The notes below the pieces were generated by a model. The model was given only the letters and a program-made list of their open reading frames with translations, was not told where the DNA came from and did no database searches. Position numbers and translations under genes: made by a program. DNA of 64,000 bases from Flavobacterium sediminis (GTDB lineage: Bacteria; Bacteroidota; Bacteroidia; Flavobacteriales; Flavobacteriaceae): contig NZ_CP029463.1 of the NCBI RefSeq assembly GCF_003148385.1, forward strand, positions 3,348,001-3,412,000, written 5' to 3'. Each line of letters starts with the position of its first letter. The stretch's first letter is position 1. This document shows positions 54,696 through 63,807 of this stretch, piece by piece.

Positions 54696-55267
54696 GTGTG
54701 TAGATACGGAACTAATTCATATAAACAACATTATGCATGTTTTGAATGTCGAAAAACATTTAAAAGGAGGTTACTCATTGATATTGACAGAGAGGTAGCA
54801 TATTCCAAAACTATAGAATCTCAATCCTACAAATGTCCAGAGTGTGGCGGACTGACTGCAAATATGGGATTAGATTTCAAATCTCCCCAAAAAAAGACCT
54901 AAAGGCATGGAATCATGTAGAAAGACTATATGAAACCGGAATTACTTTTCATTCCTGCGGTTGTTCAGGTCCAGGCTATATTCCAAAAGACAAAGAAAGT
55001 TTAATTCAATTCTTAGAACAGGAAAAAGAAGTCTATATAAAGCACAGACGATTTTGGTCAAATAGAATTGAACCGGAAAATGAAAGTGAAAGAAATAAAG
55101 ATCAGAATAAAAACTGTGAATTTCTTTTTAGCATTCCAAGTGAATTTAAAACAGGTACAAAAAAGAACCGAAAAGTTAATTTAGAAAAAGCTGTACAATA
55201 TTGGGGTGAAAAAATTGAACTAATTGAACGTTATATTAAAAAAATCACTAATAATTATATAAATTAA
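54696..55267 (+). pseudogene. zinc-ribbon protein gene, broken by a one-base frameshift
   Basis: Two overlapping frames make one protein. The first (GTG start at 54696) has zinc-ribbon-like Cys pairs: HYACFECRKTFKRR and SYKCPECGGLTANMG. It ends in TAA at 54900. The second frame continues with KDLKAWNHVERLYETGITFHS, a third Cys group (SCGCSG) and a charged C-terminus to 55267. The frames join at CCCC-AAAAAAA (54886-54896); eight A instead of seven would fuse them into SPQKKDLKAW. Total about 190 aa, a length often seen in flavobacterial hypothetical proteins. Function unknown; it may bind nucleic acid. Confidence 0.65.
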
Positions 55268-55397
55268 AATTTTAATAGACAGACAATCTATTTTAAAAAT
55301 TTTTTCCAGATTATTTCTTCACAATTTTTATTTCATCATCATATATAAACAGAATACATTATTTTTGCTATTCAAACCATTTCTTACAAAATAATAA

Positions 55398-57200
55398 TTG
55401 CCAGACACTGCTACACATAACGACACACAAACGGCTAAAACATCCATAGCGGTTCTTCCGTTTGTTAATATGAGTAATGATATTGAAAACGAATATTTCA
55501 GCGACGGAATTACCGAAGAAATAATTAATGCCCTAACAAAGATCAATGGACTGAAAGTTATTGCCCGAACCTCTTCCTTTGCGCTTAAAGGCAAGAATAT
55601 TGATGTCAGAGAAATAGGGAAACAATTAGGCGTTGTAACAATTTTAGAAGGAAGTGTTAGAAAGTCCGTTAATAAAGTGCGTATTACAGCTCAGCTGATC
55701 GATACCGTTGACGGTACTCATTTTTGGTCTAAAAACTTTGACAGCCAATTAAACGATATTTTTGAATTACAGGACGAAGTCAGTTTATTGATTGCTAATG
55801 AGATCCGAAACAATTTCGGGTATTTTGAGATTCAAGAACACTTGGTTAAAAACAGTACTACCAATGTAGATGCCTACGAACTGTTCTTAAAAGGTCGTTC
55901 ACTTCAATTGCAATGGACGCCCGAATCTCTGAAAAAAGCAATTACATATTACGATAACGCTATTTCAAAAGACATTAATTACGCTAAAGCTTATTATGCC
56001 AATTTACAATGCTATGGTTTGCTCGTTACTTGGGGCTATATGCCGCAAGAAGAAGGAATGGAGAAGGCAATTACAAATTTCCTGAAGGCTAAAGCATTAG
56101 ACACTCAATTGCCCGAATATCCGTTATCGTTTGTAGGCAGAAGCTTTTGGGGCGAATGGGATTTTAAATCTGCTTATCATTACATTAATGAAGTTTTGGC
56201 GATTAACCCCAATCATATAGATGGCTTAGAGGCTATGGCCGAATTATTCCTGGCTCATGGTTTTTTTAAAGAAGCTTTAGTATATGCAGACAAATTACTT
56301 GAAGTAGATCCTTTATCGGCTAATAATCATTATACGTACGCAAACATACACTATTACAAAAGAGATTTTGAAACGGCTTTACACCACATTTCAAGAGCCA
56401 TAAACTTACGTCCGGATTTTGACTTGGCCTATCACAAAAAAGCACTTTGTTTAATTTCATTAAACAGAAAAGAAGAACTTACAAATACTTTTAAGAACAA
56501 CCCTTTATGGGAAAAGATCCATTTGCTTTTTGATTGTGTCAACAGCGGTCGTAATGAATTACCACAGGACGTTTTAGCAAGCTTTACAGACAAGCCTTTG
56601 GAAAGAAATCAAATAACGCTCTTTGAACTTTTCATTCTTGCCAATACTCGGTATACAGCCTTAGCATTTGACATCTTAAGATCGTATATCGACCAGAAAC
56701 GCGGACAGATCTTAAATTATAAATTTGAACCTTTATTAAAACCGCTACAGACTAACAAGGAGTTTTTTACACTCAATGTCAGCAATTTATCGTATGATGA
56801 TATTACACTTCCTGTTTCCGGTAAAGAAACGTCGAAAGTAATTCTCAACGAACAGGAACAATCCCAACTTAAAGAAGAATTACTTTCTTATTTTGATCAT
56901 GACAAGCCTTTTTTAGATCCGCAACTAAGCTTAAATACTGTTGCTGAAGCCTTACATACTTCTCCTAATAAATTATCTTATCTGATCAATGAAGTTATGG
57001 GAATGAACTTTAACGAGTTTGTCAATAAGAAACGATTAACACACTTTAAATCTATTGCACTTTTACCTGAAAATGAAAACATTACATTATTAGGTTTAGC
57101 GTATGACAGTGGTTTTAACTCTAAAAGTGTTTTTAATAATTTCTTTAAAAAAAATGAGAAGACCACTCCCAGCTCTTGGCTAAAAGCCAACAAAAGGTAA
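55398..57200 (+). CDS. regulator with TolB-like, TPR and AraC HTH regions
   Basis: 600 aa, start TTG at 55398 with a stop just upstream; no ATG is near. The N-terminal part (about 15-150) is TolB_N-like as in adenylate-cyclase-type regulators: SIAVLPFVNMSNDIENEYFS, FSDGITEEIINALTKINGL and GSVRKSVNKVRITAQLID. The middle (about 160-460) is made of TPR repeats (e.g. EALVYADKLLEVDPLSANNH). The C-terminus (about 505-600) is an AraC HTH domain (LNTVAEALHTSPNKLSYLI and ITLLGLAYDSGFNSKSVFNNFFKK). No membrane segment is seen, so it is probably a cytoplasmic transcription factor for the hydrolase genes downstream. Confidence 0.85.
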   Translation: MPDTATHNDTQTAKTSIAVLPFVNMSNDIENEYFSDGITEEIINALTKINGLKVIARTSSFALKGKNIDVREIGKQLGVVTILEGSVRKSVNKVRITAQLIDTVDGTHFWSKNFDSQLNDIFELQDEVSLLIANEIRNNFGYFEIQEHLVKNSTTNVDAYELFLKGRSLQLQWTPESLKKAITYYDNAISKDINYAKAYYANLQCYGLLVTWGYMPQEEGMEKAITNFLKAKALDTQLPEYPLSFVGRSFWGEWDFKSAYHYINEVLAINPNHIDGLEAMAELFLAHGFFKEALVYADKLLEVDPLSANNHYTYANIHYYKRDFETALHHISRAINLRPDFDLAYHKKALCLISLNRKEELTNTFKNNPLWEKIHLLFDCVNSGRNELPQDVLASFTDKPLERNQITLFELFILANTRYTALAFDILRSYIDQKRGQILNYKFEPLLKPLQTNKEFFTLNVSNLSYDDITLPVSGKETSKVILNEQEQSQLKEELLSYFDHDKPFLDPQLSLNTVAEALHTSPNKLSYLINEVMGMNFNEFVNKKRLTHFKSIALLPENENITLLGLAYDSGFNSKSVFNNFFKKNEKTTPSSWLKANKR

Positions 57201-57264
57201 TCTTTTCTTCTAAAAACGTCTTTCTGACCTCTCTCCTATTTAAAATCGTATGATAGTTTAAATA

Positions 57265-57288
57265 CGTCCCGAATTATAATTCAGGACG
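57265..57288. repeat. imperfect inverted repeat in the intergenic region
   Basis: CGTCCCGAATT-AT-AATTCAGGACG, one mismatch, 93 bases upstream of the barrel protein gene. It could be a terminator of the regulator gene (weak T run) or an operator. A second hairpin, ATCTCTT-CTTT-AAGAGAT at 57332-57349, lies in the probable leader. Confidence 0.4.
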
Positions 57289-57380
57289 ATTCCCATACTA
57301 TTGCATCGCAAATTTGCAGCGAAAAAATTCAATCTCTTCTTTAAGAGATCATTCATACTATTTATAAAAAATAAAGAACA

Positions 57381-57995
57381 ATGTCATCATCAACAAAAAA
57401 TCAATTATTAAAATTCGCATTCTTTCTTTTGTTCGCTCTCGGACCAAATACTACACAAGCTCAGGAACATGAAGAACCAAAGAAACCATTTAAGCGACAC
57501 GCTATTAACTTTTGCCCTGCCGGAATGGCTTTCGGCATCTTTTCGGCTAACTATGAGTACTTAATTACGCCCAAAAACGGCATTGTTGTCCGATTGGATT
57601 ATGAAGCCATCCCAAAAACCTATACTGCCGCAACGATTGAATCTAACGGTAAGGCATTTATTTTAAATTACAGAAGGCATTTTTCAGGAGAAATGAACTC
57701 TTTTTATGCAGGGGCTTACACGAGATATCGTTTATACAAAGGAGAAGGTGAAATCAATGCTCAGAAATTTGACTTTAAAATACCGGAAGTGACCATAGGA
57801 TTAAATATCGGAAAAAGATGGGTTTGGAAAAACGGATTCAACCTAAATCTTGCTTTCGGTTACGGTATTTCCTTTAAAGATAAAAAAACATCCTTAAACA
57901 ATATGGCTATAAACACGGCTGTTGATTCATGGGAAGACAGTTATGATTTTATCAACCCGTTTTTAGGTGAGTTTTCGATCGGTTATTCTTTTTAA
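57381..57995 (+). CDS. DUF3575-like outer membrane protein
   Basis: 204 aa. Signal peptide (LLKFAFFLLFALGPNTTQAQ), then an outer-membrane barrel pattern: KRHAINFCPAGMAFGIFSANYEYLI, FYAGAYTRYRLYKGEGEI, VTIGLNIGKRWVWKNGFNLNLAFGYGISF, ending FLGEFSIGYSF. This fits DUF3575-like small barrels. The role is unknown. It is the first gene after the regulator gene and lies 11 bases upstream of the serine hydrolase, so probably in one transcript with it. Confidence 0.75.
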   Translation: MSSSTKNQLLKFAFFLLFALGPNTTQAQEHEEPKKPFKRHAINFCPAGMAFGIFSANYEYLITPKNGIVVRLDYEAIPKTYTAATIESNGKAFILNYRRHFSGEMNSFYAGAYTRYRLYKGEGEINAQKFDFKIPEVTIGLNIGKRWVWKNGFNLNLAFGYGISFKDKKTSLNNMAINTAVDSWEDSYDFINPFLGEFSIGYSF

Positions 57996-58006
57996 AATAA
58001 AAAAAC

Positions 58007-59191
58007 ATGAAAAATCTATTTTTAATAGTCACAGGGATTCTTTTTTTAGGTTGTGAAAAAGACGATACTCCAACTACAATCACTACTGCAAATGATCTTA
58101 CAACAGCATTAGAAGCGCTTTCTGTTCATACTCCGATCCCGGGGTTTACTGTTGCAACAGTGAAAAACGGTAGTATAACCTACCAAAATAGCTTTGGAAA
58201 CAGAAATGAAGAACTGGAATTGCCCTATACTAACCAAACGCTTCAACCCATCGGTTCGATCAGTAAAACTTTTATTGCTGTTGCTGTTGTAAAATGTATT
58301 GAATTAGGTCTTTTTGATTTAGAAACACCGATAAACGATATTCTTCCTCAACCGATAAATAATCCTCTGAACACTAATTCAGAGATCCGGATCAAACATT
58401 TAGTACAACACTCCTCGGGATTAGTAGATAACCCGAATACTATTTTATCTACATATTACCTACTGCCGAATCAGGATTTAAGCACTGAAGGAGCTCAGTT
58501 ATTGTTAGACGCTCAATTTGAAGTCAGAAGTCCCAGAACATTACAAGCCTTAATTGAGGATTATTACTATCCCTCCGGAAATTTATACCAACTGAATAAT
58601 TTTACCTCAAATCCTCCGGGAACCGCTTATTCTTATTCGAATATAGCCTCCTCTTTAACAGCCTATCTCATTGAACTTAGATCACAAATGCCGTATAGAG
58701 AATTTGTGCAAACATATATTTTAGAACCTTTAGCAATGGATCAAACCGGCTTTGAATATCATCTTGGGGATCCGGGTTATGCGTATTCAAATGTATACTT
58801 TGAAAAAAATATCCCGTTTCCGTTCTACAGTTGTGATTCATATCCTGATGGTTTTATGAAAACTAATAATGATGATTTATCAAAGTTTTTAGAAGATATG
58901 ATAAAAGGAAATATGGGAATTTCAAACACCTTATTTGCCCCCAATTATTATCAAATGCTTTTTACTGAAACCGCCTTTAATCATAGTATTTTCTGGATAC
59001 TTAACGGCAATACGATAGAACATTCCGGCGGAGACCCGGGAATAAGTTGTAATTTGGCTTTTGATAGCGTTAAGAACCAAGGCTATTTTATTTTAACTAA
59101 TTACGATGTTTCAACAGCAGAGCATCAGGCTGTATTTCAAAATTTTATCCAGAATGTGGAAAGTAAACTAAATCAATTTTTAAATTTATAA
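58007..59191 (+). CDS. beta-lactamase-related serine hydrolase lipoprotein
   Basis: 394 aa. Lipobox LFLGC with Cys16, so anchored in a membrane facing the periplasm or outside. Class C beta-lactamase/esterase fold: SxxK is S84-I-S-K87 (GSISKTF), the Tyr motif is YSN in YSYSNIASS (about 205), and the third motif is HSGG (EHSGGDPGI, about 344). These residues also occur in D-aminopeptidases and esterases, so the substrate is open. Its stop TAA overlaps the next ATG by one base (TAATG), so translation of the next gene is coupled. Confidence 0.92.
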   Translation: MKNLFLIVTGILFLGCEKDDTPTTITTANDLTTALEALSVHTPIPGFTVATVKNGSITYQNSFGNRNEELELPYTNQTLQPIGSISKTFIAVAVVKCIELGLFDLETPINDILPQPINNPLNTNSEIRIKHLVQHSSGLVDNPNTILSTYYLLPNQDLSTEGAQLLLDAQFEVRSPRTLQALIEDYYYPSGNLYQLNNFTSNPPGTAYSYSNIASSLTAYLIELRSQMPYREFVQTYILEPLAMDQTGFEYHLGDPGYAYSNVYFEKNIPFPFYSCDSYPDGFMKTNNDDLSKFLEDMIKGNMGISNTLFAPNYYQMLFTETAFNHSIFWILNGNTIEHSGGDPGISCNLAFDSVKNQGYFILTNYDVSTAEHQAVFQNFIQNVESKLNQFLNL

Positions 59192-60222
59192 TGACGTCAT
59201 TTTTAAAAAAGTATAAAACCGCTGACACATTAGCAAAAACGGTTTCAGGTACTTCATACACTAAAAGTTCAGTAAAAAAGAAACTGATCCTTTTTCTTGT
59301 ATTTCTATCGGTTAGTCTAAACTTATATAGTCAAGAAATTGACACGATACAAGTAATCGAAATCGGAAAAATAAAACAATCTGTCAATATAAAAGGAAAC
59401 AAAAACAACCCTATCTTGCTATACCTACATGGCGGCCCCGGAGCCGCTTCTTCCCGACACAGAGATCAGATCACTAACCTATTAGAGCAAGATTATCTTG
59501 TTGTTCATTGGGATCAGAGAGAATCCGGGAACACCCGAAAATTAAACACTTCTGACACATTGCCTACTCTTTCGATCATGAAACAAGATGCAGAAGAGGT
59601 TTTAATGTTTCTCTTGAAAGAATTTGATAAAAAAAACATACTAATAGTCGCTAATTCATGGGGAACGGTATTAGGTTTTCACTTGGCTGAAACTTACCCG
59701 GACAAGATTCAGGCATTAATAGCCATAAGTCCTTTAGTAGATCTTAACAAAAGTCAGAAACTGGTACAAAGAAAACTTCTGAACTATTATAAAAAGAAAG
59801 GCAACATAACAGCTATTAATGAACTTAAATCGATTAGTATTCCTTATGAAAGCATTGAAGATATGGCGATTCAATTCAAATGGATTACTGATTTTAAAGG
59901 AGAAAAAATGTCTGACGAAGACTTTCAAAGTTATTATAGTTATTTCAAAGATTGGGGACAAAAATGGATGCCTCTTTACAAAGAGCTTTATCAAATAAAG
60001 CTATTAAAACAATTGCCCGTCTTACATTGTCCGACCTATATTTTTATTGGTAACCAAGACCTAACAACAAGCTTTGAATTCACCGAAAAATTTTACAACA
60101 AACTTAAAGCTCCCCAAAAAGAATTGTATTGGTTTGAAGGCATCGGACATCAAATACCGATGTATGAACCTCAAAAAATGCAAAACGTAATAAAAGATAT
60201 TCTTATGCAACAAAAACTATAA
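59191..60222 (+). CDS. alpha/beta hydrolase (proline iminopeptidase-like)
   Basis: 343 aa. HGGPGAAS (oxyanion region, about 79-86) and the nucleophile elbow NSWGTVLG (Ser about 156) match proline iminopeptidase-type hydrolases; the Asp is likely in FIGNQDLTTS and the His in GIGHQIP (about 317-323). About 30 charged residues precede a signal-like stretch KKLILFLVFLSVSLNLYSQ, so the true start may be later, but no other ATG lies between. It is probably exported like its neighbours. The substrate may be an N-terminal proline peptide or an ester. Confidence 0.85.
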   Translation: MTSFLKKYKTADTLAKTVSGTSYTKSSVKKKLILFLVFLSVSLNLYSQEIDTIQVIEIGKIKQSVNIKGNKNNPILLYLHGGPGAASSRHRDQITNLLEQDYLVVHWDQRESGNTRKLNTSDTLPTLSIMKQDAEEVLMFLLKEFDKKNILIVANSWGTVLGFHLAETYPDKIQALIAISPLVDLNKSQKLVQRKLLNYYKKKGNITAINELKSISIPYESIEDMAIQFKWITDFKGEKMSDEDFQSYYSYFKDWGQKWMPLYKELYQIKLLKQLPVLHCPTYIFIGNQDLTTSFEFTEKFYNKLKAPQKELYWFEGIGHQIPMYEPQKMQNVIKDILMQQKL

Positions 60223-60312
60223 ATGATAATTTAAACTTAACCCGAAAATAATTTATAAAACTATAGTTTTGCAAATGACTATGCTTTTTTAGTTTTTAAA
60301 GCAATTAAATAC

Positions 60313-61755
60313 ATGATTATGAAATACATAAAATATTTTTTTAGAACAATAGCAGGACTAATTTTAATCCTGCTTCTCACCTGCATCATCGCTTTTATAG
60401 TCGATTCATACCAAACCCGTTATTTAAATATTACTGACGAAAATCTTCTCACAGAAAACAGCTACCTGATCAAAGATGTTAACGTTATTCCTATGACAAA
60501 AGATACGGTAGTACTACACCAAAACGTACTGATACGAGATGGTAAAATTGAATCGATCTCAGGGGACATTCCTGAAATAGACGTTACCGTAATTGAAGGA
60601 AAAGGAAAGTTCTTATCTCCCGGACTGATAGACGCGCATGTCCATGTTTGGGATAAGCAGGAATTTGGCTTGTATCTGGCTAATGGAGTTACTGCTGTAA
60701 GAAATGCGTGGGGTATGCCTTTTCATTTACGTTTCAAGAAAGATACTAATCATGATAAATTATTGGCTCCCCTATTCATCACAACAACACCAAAATTAAC
60801 CGGCGCGCAAAATGCCGAATTTGATCAATTAGGTGTAAAAAATGCCAAACATGCTGAAGAGCTCTTACACCATTTTCATGAGCAAGGCTATGATTTGGTT
60901 AAAACTTATGCAGGTGTTCCTGAAGACATTTTTGATGCTATTCTTCGGGAATCAGAAAAAAACGATATGCCGGTTGTAGCCCATCCTAGTTTTGAAGTCC
61001 CTTACGAATACCATTTTAAACAAGCCATACAAAGTATTGAACATACCGAAGATATTGTCCAGAATGCTTTGCAATACAAATTGGATAGTCTGGCATTACA
61101 AAAAGTCGTTCAGGATTATGTTGATGCAAAAATGGCACATACGCCTACATTGACAATTTATCAGAATATAATAGATATTATTGAAAACGAAGAATTAATC
61201 AAAACTACAAAAGGCGGTGAATATATGAATCCGACACTGATGAGTTTAGGTTCTGTTAATGACTATAACCGATGGACAAGCGAACAATACTATAACCCCG
61301 AAACCTTAGCAAATATTAAAAAGCAACACCGGTTTCATTTATACATCGTAAAACAGCTTCATGACTCCGGAGTAAAATTATTATGTGGAACAGATGCCGG
61401 AATCGTATTCAATCAACCGGGATTTGCAATACATGAGGAATTAGGATATTTTATTGAAGCCGGATTATCTCCTTACGAAGCCCTTAAGACAGCTACCGTA
61501 AATCCTTCAACAGAAATAAAACTATTCAATGAATCGGGAACTGTTGAAAAAGGTAAAATTGCCAATTTAATTCTGACCGATTCCAATCCTTTAGACAATA
61601 TTTCAATATTGAAAAACCCGAAAGCCGTTTTTATAAAAGGAAGATATTTAGAAGCTGATAGGCTTAATGAGTTCAAAGAAAAAGCAAAAAACAGAAAAAC
61701 GGGATTGGTAACCTTGTTGCGCTTTGCTGAAAGTTTAATCGAAAACTATCTGTAA
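60313..61755 (+). CDS. amidohydrolase-family protein with an N-terminal membrane segment
   Basis: 480 aa metallohydrolase. N-terminal membrane helix (AGLILILLLTCIIAFIV, about 14-30), so it is tethered to the inner membrane facing out. The metal motif HVHVW (about 111-115, in LIDAHVHVWDKQ), a Lys in VKTYAG, His residues in VVAHPSFE and IEHTEDI, and the Asp in LCGTDAG (about 357) fit the imidazolonepropionase-like branch. The substrate is unknown. ATG at 60313 or 60319. It is 90 bases after the hydrolase gene. Confidence 0.88.
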   Translation: MIMKYIKYFFRTIAGLILILLLTCIIAFIVDSYQTRYLNITDENLLTENSYLIKDVNVIPMTKDTVVLHQNVLIRDGKIESISGDIPEIDVTVIEGKGKFLSPGLIDAHVHVWDKQEFGLYLANGVTAVRNAWGMPFHLRFKKDTNHDKLLAPLFITTTPKLTGAQNAEFDQLGVKNAKHAEELLHHFHEQGYDLVKTYAGVPEDIFDAILRESEKNDMPVVAHPSFEVPYEYHFKQAIQSIEHTEDIVQNALQYKLDSLALQKVVQDYVDAKMAHTPTLTIYQNIIDIIENEELIKTTKGGEYMNPTLMSLGSVNDYNRWTSEQYYNPETLANIKKQHRFHLYIVKQLHDSGVKLLCGTDAGIVFNQPGFAIHEELGYFIEAGLSPYEALKTATVNPSTEIKLFNESGTVEKGKIANLILTDSNPLDNISILKNPKAVFIKGRYLEADRLNEFKEKAKNRKTGLVTLLRFAESLIENYL

Positions 61756-61862
61756 AACGTTTGGTATTCCTCAAAATTATACCTTTTAAAAAAGATAATC
61801 AGAATGGTTTACTGTTCTCTTTGTAATTTCCGGTAATATTTAAACATGATAGAAAGGAGAAA

Positions 61863-62372
61863 ATGAAAAAAACTAAACTCAACGACTTTCCTACAACTGT
61901 TGAAGGAACAAAAGTTATATTGGAAAAATTAAGACTGGAAAATTCAGATGATTATTTCGAACTATATAAAGACAGAATAGAACATCAGATTTTTGAGGAA
62001 TCTATATTTTTATTCCATGAAAACCATGAAGAGTTCACTCAAAGAATCTTGTCTTTATGCCATATCGTATACGTTATTAAATTAAAAGTAGATCCGAATA
62101 TCCTAATCGGTGATTGTGCTCTGCATCAATGTAACGAAGAACAGAGTGAAATCTTTATCGGAGGAACAATACATTCTAATTACAAAGGAAAAGGCTACAT
62201 GAAAGAAACCTTTTCCTTAGTGATTAACCTTCTGAAACAAAATCATTTTCAAACATTAATGAGCGAAACTTCCGTTTACAACACAAGTGCTATTCATTTT
62301 ATAAACAAAATGGGCTTTAAACTGAAAAAAGATTCTGATGCTAAACTCCTCTATGAAAAAAACTTAAGCTAA
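61863..62372 (+). CDS. GNAT-family N-acetyltransferase
   Basis: 169 aa. Acetyl-CoA site in GGTIHSNYKGKGYMKETFSLV (Q/RxxGxG/A-like, NYKGKGYM about 107-114) and YNTSAIHFINKMGFKLKKD (about 138-156). This is the RimJ-like type, which often modifies N-termini or small molecules. An unusually good ribosome binding site AGGAG (61855-61859) lies 3 bases before the ATG, rare in this group. It is the last gene before the AT-rich gap. Confidence 0.9.
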   Translation: MKKTKLNDFPTTVEGTKVILEKLRLENSDDYFELYKDRIEHQIFEESIFLFHENHEEFTQRILSLCHIVYVIKLKVDPNILIGDCALHQCNEEQSEIFIGGTIHSNYKGKGYMKETFSLVINLLKQNHFQTLMSETSVYNTSAIHFINKMGFKLKKDSDAKLLYEKNLS

Positions 62373-62856
62373 ATTGCTATTTTATAGCATCTTCTAATTC
62401 ATTTCTTCTGCAAAAAAGAGTCTGCTCCATACCTATTATAATGAAATAATCTTCTTTAGTCTGTTCCAAAAACGATCATTCCGTAATTTATTTACTATTC
62501 TATCATATTTTTACTATATTTTAATATAATCAACTTAAGTTTCCAAAGTACTCAATCATATGCATTATAACATTCATATATGGGAATAAGTCCATATCTT
62601 TCTCAGAAGAAAATGGAGTTTTGAATAAAAGTTTTAAAAATACTATTGATCTTACAACCTAAATACTCAAAAAAATTCAACATTATAAAATTTTGAAATA
62701 ATTTATTTATAAATTTGAGCGACAAAACGTTCTTAAAAATCCTAAAAAAAGTCCGGTTTTTAGCTTCAAAAAAAGACGAAAATTGCCAAATTGTGCATTT
62801 TTTAAACTTAAACAAAGTTTTAAAACCCCAGTTTTTACTGCTTATAAAAGTATTTT
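62373..62856. other. AT-rich region upstream of the RHS tip
   Basis: 484 bases with no supportable gene. The plus and minus frames are interrupted or lack family features. The RHS-like reading frame stops at 62845-62847 and I see no earlier RHS sequence, so the missing N-terminal part of that gene is not here. No direct repeats that would mark a transposition were seen. Confidence 0.55.
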
Positions 62857-63786
62857 GACTACTATCCTTTCGGAAGCCTTATACCGGATAGACACGCATC
62901 AAGCGCTGCCTATCGTTACGGATTCCAAGGACAAGAAAAAGATGATGAAGTTAAAGGGGAAGGGAATAGCTTAAATTACAAGTTTAGAATGCACGACCCT
63001 AGAGTGGGAAGGTTCTTTGCAGTTGACCCATTGACTAAAGAATACCCTCATTATACACCATATTCATTTAGCGGTAATAAAGTTATTGCTTATGTCGAGT
63101 TAGAAGGGTTAGAAGAACAAGGAATTGAAGCCAGATTAGATATGAATTTAGCATTTAAATTATCAAGTAATGATGCTACTACAGAAGAAATACTAGATGT
63201 TTATGATCAAATTCACAATAGAGGTAATAGAGAACTTAATTCAGCAATGTTTAAATTACCATTTTACAATAATGAAACAGCATTAAATTTGATAGATCAT
63301 TATTCGTTTGGTAAAGGTGAAAAATATACTCTTAATAGGGACGAAATGTTGGAAGTGTTTCCTCGTTATGAGAAAAATGTTAAATTAGGCTTTTTTGACT
63401 TTGCATCACAAGGAGAAATTAAGAAAGGTGAAGAAAAAGACTTCACAAAGCCTTTTGAAACTTATTCAGGAACATCGGGAACTTTAGGAAATACTACTGT
63501 TGTTCTTGTTGGTAAAATTTCGATAAATGAAAAAACGAATAAAAAGCAATTTATAGGAAAAGTAATTTTTAACGATGTGTATGATTTTAATCCAGGAGAT
63601 AGACCCTTTTTCGCAGAAATGCAGACACGTATAGCTAATGTTTTCCTTGCAGGAAACCCTTTTGTTATTGAAGGTAGTTTAGATGTAATACAACAAGAAG
63701 GAGGTGAATTATATTTAAATGATGGTAATAATTTCATAGATCCTTCAAGAACTTCAAAACCAAATAATGGTGAAGATCATCAATAA
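62857..63786 (+). CDS. 5'-truncated RHS core tip with a colicin M-like C-terminal toxin domain
   Basis: Open from about 62857; the first ATG is at 62989. The upstream part reads YYPFGSLIPDRHASSAAYRY and YGFQGQEKDDEVKGEG; the part from 62989 reads MHDPRVGRFFAVDPLTKEYP, then YTPYSFSGNKVI and VELEGLEEQG. This is the end of an RHS/YD-repeat core, so the large N-terminal part is missing. The tail (about 230 aa) shows GTLGNTTV, IGKVIFNDVYDFNPGDRPFF and EMQTRIANVFLAGNPFVIEG. From memory this resembles colicin M (LGN, DKYDFN..THR, LTRLG), a lipid II hydrolase. In the frame from 62989, D196, Y198 and D199 match its catalytic residues; the next pair is D204-R205 where colicin M has His-Arg. It lies 21 bases before a lipoprotein gene. 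Confidence 0.65.
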   Translation, partial: DYYPFGSLIPDRHASSAAYRYGFQGQEKDDEVKGEGNSLNYKFRMHDPRVGRFFAVDPLTKEYPHYTPYSFSGNKVIAYVELEGLEEQGIEARLDMNLAFKLSSNDATTEEILDVYDQIHNRGNRELNSAMFKLPFYNNETALNLIDHYSFGKGEKYTLNRDEMLEVFPRYEKNVKLGFFDFASQGEIKKGEEKDFTKPFETYSGTSGTLGNTTVVLVGKISINEKTNKKQFIGKVIFNDVYDFNPGDRPFFAEMQTRIANVFLAGNPFVIEGSLDVIQQEGGELYLNDGNNFIDPSRTSKPNNGEDHQ

Positions 63787-63807
63787 TATTTTTTAATTTA
63801 ACATATA

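Noticed and set aside
62783..62974. 63-codon plus-strand frame before the RHS tip
   Set aside because: It is out of frame with the RHS sequence and overlaps it; composition is not protein-like and no family is seen.
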